Of a stretch of DNA of 10,582 bases, positions 6,713-10,582 are shown one piece after another (positions within the stretch are counted from its first letter, which is position 1; every line of letters begins with the position of its first letter). The position numbers were made by a program, and so were the translations under genes. The stretch is taken from assembly GCA_937925455.1 (NCBI GenBank), contig CALEWF010000171.1, positions 1 through 10,582 on the forward strand, given 5' to 3'. The notes under the pieces were generated by a model. It worked only from the letters and a program-made list of their open reading frames with translations, was not told the DNA's origin and searched no databases. The stretch is from an uncultured Flavobacteriales bacterium (GTDB lineage: Bacteria; Bacteroidota; Bacteroidia; CAIKAF01).

Positions 6713-7468
6713 CTTTTTAGAAAATATCCATGCTAATAAAGCAGGTTCCTTCATAGCATAATCCCAGGCATTGTGCCCTACTTCTTTCAATAAACTGAAA
6801 CGCGAATCCAATTGCTTATTTTGTAATGACTCTAATTCATGCATAATTTCTGAAGTAAAATGCGAAGAAACTACCTGGTCTTTTTCGCCATGAAATGCCC
6901 AAACAGGCATTTGTTTCAGCAAACCTGCTTGGGTTGGATCGGCGCCACCACATATTGGAACAATGGCTGCAAACATGTCAGGATACCTCATGGCTAAATC
7001 CCATACACCAAAACCACCCATGGATATGCCAAACAAATAAATCCTTTGTCGGTCAATTTTTTCATGGGTTAAAAGTTCACGTATCAACGCCATCAATGTG
7101 TACTGTATTGTTGGAGCATCGCTTGCCATTTTGATGCGGGGTTGATTTTTTTCATAATAACTCCATGTTGTATTTTTCCCGCATTGCGGAATTACCAAAT
7201 AACCTTGGTAATTTGGGTTTAATTGCATCGAATCAAGTAAAATTTCCACTCCATTCTGAAATTGTAACCGGTTATTGTTTCCACGCTCACCCTTGCCATG
7301 AAGCCATATCACTAATGGATATTTAGATGAGTTTCCTTCCGGAGCATGAAATAAGTAAGGAAGAGTATCCTGTTCATGAATAAACCATCGCTTTTCAGGC
7401 AGCTTAGTTTGCGATGTCAAAGGAACAACAAAGATTATCCAAATAAATATAATGCATGTTTGTTTCAT
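6704..7468 (-). CDS. Secreted alpha/beta-hydrolase, predicted esterase/peptidase (COG4099-like)
   Basis: A 254-residue serine hydrolase with an N-terminal signal peptide (about 1-20, ending LTSQ), so exported to the periplasm or beyond. The fold's landmarks are present: an oxyanion stretch WLHGKGERGNNN (55-66), nucleophile Ser149 in GISMGG (147-152), a probable acid Asp197 in FHGEKD, and His232 in VGHNAWDY. LHGxGERG followed by GxSMGG is typical of the predicted-peptidase/feruloyl-esterase-like group related to prolyl oligopeptidases. The true substrate (ester, peptide or sugar acyl group) cannot be decided. There is no separate carbohydrate-binding or lid domain. The gene lies downstream of the T9SS protein on the same strand, but a strong terminator separates them. 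Its 3' end overlaps the convergent glucosaminidase gene by four bases. Confidence 0.88.
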   Translation of the reverse strand: MKQTCIIFIWIIFVVPLTSQTKLPEKRWFIHEQDTLPYLFHAPEGNSSKYPLVIWLHGKGERGNNNRLQFQNGVEILLDSMQLNPNYQGYLVIPQCGKNTTWSYYEKNQPRIKMASDAPTIQYTLMALIRELLTHEKIDRQRIYLFGISMGGFGVWDLAMRYPDMFAAIVPICGGADPTQAGLLKQMPVWAFHGEKDQVVSSHFTSEIMHELESLQNKQLDSRFSLLKEVGHNAWDYAMKEPALLAWIFSKKKN

Positions 7469-7482
7469 AGGCTTATTAAAAA

Positions 7483-7510
7483 CAAAAGGCTTGCCAACGC
7501 AAGCCTTTTG
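7483..7510 (-). terminator. Intrinsic terminator of the T9SS protein gene
   Basis: The perfect 11-bp stem CAAAAGGCTTG / CAAGCCTTTTG has a 6-nt loop (7494-7499). Read on the minus strand it is followed by TTTTTAATAAG, a fair U-tract. It starts 18 bp after the stop of the T9SS gene and ends 14 bp before the hydrolase ATG, so any read-through transcript would carry it in the hydrolase leader. Confidence 0.8.
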
Positions 7511-7528
7511 AAATTTACATGTTCACTT

Positions 7529-8563
7529 TTAATGTTGCACTATCAACTTTTTCACCAAAGAACCTTGTGCTCCGGTTAATCGTACCAAATAAACACCATT
7601 GGCAAAGCCATCTGTTTGAATTTTAGTAAATGGTGTTGTTTTTTGGGATAGTAAAACTTTTCCAGTTTCATCTAATATTTCAACTGAAAGCGGCGAAACT
7701 GTATTGGCGTCATACGCAATATTTACATACTGATTGGCTGGATTAGGATACATACTTACCGCAAAACCGGACTGATGATCTTCCACACTAAAATAAATAT
7801 CGGTTACTTCCTCTACTACGATATCATCAATAGATAATAAATTATCATCTGTAGATTCATGTAAGAAAGCGATATAAATTTTTTGGTCGTCATAATTAGA
7901 AAGCGAAACTGTAAATTCACGTAAAACACCAATATTACGGGCTGTATCACCCGATGATGGGGTAGATATATCACCATCTCCGTTAGGATTGTGTTGAATA
8001 TAGGTACCATCTAACCCATGAACAAAACCGGGTGAAAAGGTATAAGCCGCATAATTTCCACCTAAAATAAAGGACCCGGAAATATATTCGGCAGCAATAA
8101 ATACGGTATCAGTAAATGCATTAATATCATTGGTGGTAGTAGATATCAATACTTTATACCCATCTAAGTAATACGGTGTTTGATAAGGAGCTGATTTCCA
8201 ACGAAGCACGGCAGTAGCCCCATCCGTAATTTGAATAGCCGGAAGAATAAACCAGTTTTTTACCGGCTGGGTGCTGTTATTTGTCCATGAATTACTACAA
8301 AATACAATTGAACTGGAATCTACATCTGCAAAACCGTATGTTAAAAACCAAACTCCTGGACGATTGCTTGGACTTCCATCAGGTAGCTGGTCTTCATCAT
8401 AATTGTAAGCATACTGGTCATTTAATATCCCCGGAGGAATATCTTCAAAGATGTAGTCTAACTGAGTATTATCTTCAAAATTTTCAGAAAATAAAACATT
8501 TAATTGAGCATGAGCTGCTAAACTAAACAGTAATGAAATAAGCAAAAGATAATGTTTGTTCAT
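7529..8563 (-). CDS. Secreted choice-of-anchor-J domain protein with T9SS type A sorting domain
   Basis: A 344-residue exported protein. The signal peptide (about 1-19, ending AHA before Gln20) sends it through Sec. Residues about 24-252 look like a choice-of-anchor-J (cleaved-adhesin-like) beta-sandwich: opening FSENFED, a central NWFILPAIQI matching the usual W-L-x-P-x-I strand, and closing IYIAFLHESTDDNLLSIDDIVVEE. Residues about 268-344 form the C-terminal sorting domain, with YPNPANQYVNI, a middle VEILDETGKVL and a final GVYLVRL...KKLIVQH, which targets the protein across the outer membrane via the type IX system, often with surface attachment. No catalytic domain is visible, so it may be an adhesin or a glycan-binding surface protein; the ligand is unknown. 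It has its own TAnnTTTG promoter and a strong terminator, so it appears monocistronic. Confidence 0.9.
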   Translation of the reverse strand: MNKHYLLLISLLFSLAAHAQLNVLFSENFEDNTQLDYIFEDIPPGILNDQYAYNYDEDQLPDGSPSNRPGVWFLTYGFADVDSSSIVFCSNSWTNNSTQPVKNWFILPAIQITDGATAVLRWKSAPYQTPYYLDGYKVLISTTTNDINAFTDTVFIAAEYISGSFILGGNYAAYTFSPGFVHGLDGTYIQHNPNGDGDISTPSSGDTARNIGVLREFTVSLSNYDDQKIYIAFLHESTDDNLLSIDDIVVEEVTDIYFSVEDHQSGFAVSMYPNPANQYVNIAYDANTVSPLSVEILDETGKVLLSQKTTPFTKIQTDGFANGVYLVRLTGAQGSLVKKLIVQH

Positions 8564-8589
8564 ATAGTCATAATTTTTTTGTTGAATAA

Positions 8590-8597
8590 CAAATATA
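8590..8597 (-). promoter_or_regulatory. Probable promoter of the T9SS protein gene, -7 box
   Basis: The minus strand reads TATATTTG, an exact TAnnTTTG, 26 bp upstream of the ATG at 8563. The expected leader is about 20 nt. No TTG -33 element is seen at the usual spacing. It lies in the 52-bp gap after miaE. Confidence 0.5.
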
Positions 8598-8615
8598 AGA
8601 ATTTAAAATAAAAAA

Positions 8616-9200
8616 TTATCCATGAATTGTTTCTTTCTTTCCATAACCGGCTATTACCTGAGCTTCGAATTCTAAAAATTCTTCCCAGCGGGCATCCACT
8701 TCTTCTCGCGGAGCCAGCGAACGTGCCAAGCTTATGAACATGGTGTAATGGCTTGCTTCGCTTTCCATCAGTTCACGATAAAATGCAGCCAGTTCTTTAT
8801 CCTGAATATTTTCAGACAATACTTTAAATCGTTCACAGCTTCTGGCTTCAATCATGGCAGCAAAAAGTAACTGATCTATAAGTCTGACCTTTTTGTCGTG
8901 ATGTCCCTTCCGTAAAAATTTCATCAAATCATTTACGTACGGATCTTTTCTTTCTTTACCCAGTCTGTATCCCCTATTTACCAAAAAATCATGTACTCGC
9001 TTAAAATGCTCCATTTCTTCCTGAGCAAGTTCTGCCATCTTATTTACCAGTTCCGGATATTCAGGAAAATTAACAATTAAAGAAATTGCCGTTGAAGCAG
9101 CTTTTTGTTCACAATAAGCATGATCTGTGAGAATTTCCTCCACATGTTGTTCAGCAATATTAACCCAGCGTGGGTCTGTTGGTAACTTTAATCGAAACAT
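8616..9200 (-). CDS. miaE: tRNA-(ms2io6A) hydroxylase MiaE
   Basis: A cytoplasmic non-haem di-iron mono-oxygenase that hydroxylates the isopentenyl group of 2-methylthio-N6-isopentenyladenosine at position 37 of tRNAs reading U-starting codons. At 194 residues it has the family's usual size. It is an all-helical ferritin-like fold with the ligand pattern intact: Glu31 (CEQKAA), Glu62 and His65 (EEMEHF), Glu118 (IEARSCERF), and Glu148 and His151 (ESEASHY). The sequence starts MFRLKLPTDPRWVNIAEQHVE, typical of the family. It is divergent from purK across 86 bp, with a possible promoter at 9219-9250. It precedes the T9SS gene on the same strand, but that gene seems to have its own promoter. MiaA/MiaB partners are not in the window. 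Confidence 0.93.
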   Translation of the reverse strand: MFRLKLPTDPRWVNIAEQHVEEILTDHAYCEQKAASTAISLIVNFPEYPELVNKMAELAQEEMEHFKRVHDFLVNRGYRLGKERKDPYVNDLMKFLRKGHHDKKVRLIDQLLFAAMIEARSCERFKVLSENIQDKELAAFYRELMESEASHYTMFISLARSLAPREEVDARWEEFLEFEAQVIAGYGKKETIHG

Positions 9201-9218
9201 AGGTTTACTCTTACACTA

Positions 9219-9250
9219 CGAAATTACAAAATAAACACACCCTGCATCAA
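9219..9250 (-). promoter_or_regulatory. Possible miaE promoter
   Basis: On the minus strand TTG (9248-9250) and TAATTTCG (9219-9226, one mismatch to TAnnTTTG) lie 21 bp apart, the expected -33/-7 spacing. Transcription would start near 9212, about a dozen bases before the ATG at 9200. Confidence 0.4.
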
Positions 9251-9274
9251 CTTTTATTTTAACAGTGGGAAAAT

Positions 9275-9282
9275 TACCTTTG
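9275..9282 (+). promoter_or_regulatory. Probable purK promoter, -7 box next to the start codon
   Basis: TACCTTTG matches TAnnTTTG exactly and ends only 4 bases before the ATG at 9287. If used, the transcript begins at or just before the start codon, giving a leaderless or nearly leaderless mRNA. No TTG -33 element is seen; a T-rich tract occupies that position. Confidence 0.45.
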
Positions 9283-9286
9283 ACTT

Positions 9287-10426
9287 ATGATGAAACGATT
9301 ACAAGATTTATCCATCGGATTATTAGGTGGTGGACAATTAGGACGTATGTTGCTGCAAGAAGCAGCCAATCTGGATTTAAAAATTGCTGTAATGGACCCT
9401 TCAGAAGAAGCCCCTTGCAGAAATTTAACCCACCAATTTGTACGTGCCGACTTTCGGGATTTTGAAGCAGTATATGCCTTTGGAAAAGACAAAGATATCG
9501 TTACTATTGAATTTGAAGATGTAAATACCGAAGCATTAGAAGAATTGGAAAGAAACGGAGTGCAGGTTTTTCCTGAACCTCGGATATTAAAATTGATTAA
9601 AGACAAAGGTTCGCAAAAACAATTTTATCAAAATCATCAAATTCCTACGGCTCCTTTTGTACTGATTGAAAGCAAAGAAGAAATGTTAAATTCTGGCATG
9701 AAAGCCCCTTTTTTTCAGAAAATTCGTACCGGCGGATACGACGGCTACGGCGTAAGAAAAATCTCATCTCTTGAAAATCTGGAGTTTGCTTTTGATAAAC
9801 CTTCTGTACTAGAAACTATGGCAGATATTAAAAAAGAAATATCTGTAATTGTTTCTCGAAATACACAGGGAGACATTACCACCTTTCCGGTAGTTGAAAT
9901 GGAATTCAATCCAGAATCGCACATGGTACAATTTCTTTTTTCGCCTTCTACCCTGCCAAATGATAAACAAGAAGAAGCAAAAAACTTAGCGGTAAAAATC
10001 ATTGAAGCACTACAAATGACCGGTATTTTAGCCATAGAAATGTTTTACCTGAAAAACGGAGAAATCTGGGTTAATGAAATGGCACCTCGTCCGCATAATA
10101 GCGGTCATCATACCATAGAAGCAAACTTTACGTCACAATACGAACAACACCTACGTGCTATTACCGGACTTCCGCTAGGAAATACAGGAACCATCATGCC
10201 TTCTGTAATGGTGAATTTGTTAGGCGAAAAAGGCTATAATGGCAAACCCTTATACCATGGGCTGAATGAAGTGCTACAACTACCAGGAGTGTACATTCAC
10301 CTGTATGGAAAATCTATAACAAAAGATTTTAGAAAAATGGGGCATGCTACCATCTTAGCACCCACGCTGCACGAAGCCAAAGAAAAAGGGAATTACATAT
10401 TAAATACGCTACGCATAAAAGCCTGA
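9287..10426 (+). CDS. purK: N5-carboxyaminoimidazole ribonucleotide synthase (PurK)
   Basis: An ATP-grasp enzyme of de novo purine synthesis: AIR + ATP + bicarbonate gives N5-CAIR, the substrate of PurE; cytoplasmic. Its 379 residues match the family. The N-terminal preATP-grasp domain opens with IGLLGGGQLGRM (10-21); the ATP-binding loop is KIRTGGYDGYGV (145-156); the metal/substrate region is NEMAPRPHNSGHHTIEA (263-279), the PurK signature; the C-terminal lid ends with HLYGK and a MGHATI stretch (351-356). All expected motifs are intact. The first two codons are both ATG (9287, 9290), and either could be used given the promoter so close. purE is not adjacent on either side: miaE diverges upstream, and a repeat begins 68 bp after the stop. 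Confidence 0.97.
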   Translation: MMKRLQDLSIGLLGGGQLGRMLLQEAANLDLKIAVMDPSEEAPCRNLTHQFVRADFRDFEAVYAFGKDKDIVTIEFEDVNTEALEELERNGVQVFPEPRILKLIKDKGSQKQFYQNHQIPTAPFVLIESKEEMLNSGMKAPFFQKIRTGGYDGYGVRKISSLENLEFAFDKPSVLETMADIKKEISVIVSRNTQGDITTFPVVEMEFNPESHMVQFLFSPSTLPNDKQEEAKNLAVKIIEALQMTGILAIEMFYLKNGEIWVNEMAPRPHNSGHHTIEANFTSQYEQHLRAITGLPLGNTGTIMPSVMVNLLGEKGYNGKPLYHGLNEVLQLPGVYIHLYGKSITKDFRKMGHATILAPTLHEAKEKGNYILNTLRIKA

Positions 10427-10438
10427 ATAAATTATTTT

Positions 10439-10462
10439 AAGCTTTTTTTAAAAAATAAGCTT
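10439..10462 (+). terminator. Weak A/T-rich hairpin after purK
   Basis: AAGCTT at 10439-10444 and at 10457-10462 bracket T- and A-runs that pair imperfectly into a stem of about 10 bp, 12 bp after the purK stop. G+C content is low and the following sequence is only moderately T-rich, so termination would be weak. The G+C-rich repeat beyond may contribute. Confidence 0.35.
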
Positions 10463-10494
10463 CCATATTTACTTAATTTTTATACAATAATTAT

Positions 10495-10582
10495 TAGGCT
10501 GCTTTGTGCGGCTGTCCGTTACAAGTCCTCGGGGCTCAGCCACACAGGGCATCGGGGTAGCGGTGTCTTCGTGCCCTCAGCC
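10495..10582. repeat. G+C-rich dispersed repeat, copy B (inverted, cut by window edge)
   Basis: Reverse complement of 4533-4620 with 86 of 88 bases identical; the two differences are adjacent, near the AT-rich end (10506-10507, GT instead of AA). The window stops inside the loop of the hairpin seen in copy A, so the copy almost certainly continues. Both copies share their outer end TAGGCTGCTTT, which suggests a defined boundary. Like copy A it lies directly downstream of a gene and in an AT-rich spacer. Confidence 0.85.

Noticed and set aside
8281..8526. 81-codon plus-strand frame opposite the T9SS protein
   Set aside because: The opposite strand encodes a complete protein with signal peptide and sorting domain; this frame shows no features of its own.
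1486..9200. A joint iron regulon of aconitase, ZIP transporter and MiaE
   Set aside because: All three involve metals, but only the ZIP gene has the operator; no similar palindrome is seen before acnA or miaE.
9274..9606. 110-codon minus-strand frame opposite purK
   Set aside because: It is antisense to the conserved ATP-grasp N-terminal domain and has no recognisable motif.
1..10582. tRNA or rRNA genes, CRISPR arrays, toxin-antitoxin or defence modules
   Set aside because: No cloverleaf with a typical T-loop, no regularly spaced direct repeats and no defence-type protein motif were found on reading both strands by eye.

Overview
This window looks like chromosomal DNA of a member of the Bacteroidota. 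The evidence is a secreted protein with a C-terminal type IX secretion sorting domain, promoters with a TAnnTTTG -7 box, no clear Shine-Dalgarno sequences, and moderately AT-rich housekeeping genes. I see no rRNA, tRNA, CRISPR array, transposase or phage gene.

Layout. Positions 1-990 (minus strand) hold the N-terminal 330 residues of a very AT-rich polytopic membrane protein, probably a GT-C (family 39-like) glycosyltransferase, whose 3' end lies off the window. An AT-rich non-coding stretch follows, then a 139-bp element with near-perfect terminal inverted repeats just behind the aconitase gene. Aconitase A (minus) fills 1486-4191. The 660-bp gap to the next gene contains a G+C-rich dispersed repeat with a long hairpin, and ends in a DtxR/MntR-like operator that overlaps the probable promoter of a ZIP metal transporter (plus). 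Next come a secreted GH73 N-acetylglucosaminidase with LysM domains (plus) and a convergent secreted alpha/beta-hydrolase (minus), whose stop codons overlap. Further on the minus strand are a T9SS-exported choice-of-anchor-J protein and the tRNA hydroxylase MiaE. MiaE is divergent from purK (plus). The window ends inside a second, inverted copy of the G+C-rich repeat.

How the genes relate. Most are separate transcription units. Several have their own TAnnTTTG box close to the start codon, implying short leaders, and a strong intrinsic terminator separates the T9SS protein from the hydrolase. Functions are mixed: TCA cycle (acnA), metal uptake (ZIP), cell-wall turnover (GH73/LysM), secreted hydrolysis, cell-surface export, tRNA modification (miaE), purine synthesis (purK) and probably surface-glycan modification (GT-C). 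Aconitase (Fe-S), MiaE (di-iron) and ZIP all involve metals, but I see no shared operator, so a metal regulon is not supported beyond the ZIP gene.

I found no convincing new multi-gene system. The signals most worth following are the operator-promoter overlap before the ZIP gene, the inverted G+C-rich repeats framing about 6 kb, the 139-bp terminal-repeat element, and the compositionally different GT-C gene at the left edge.
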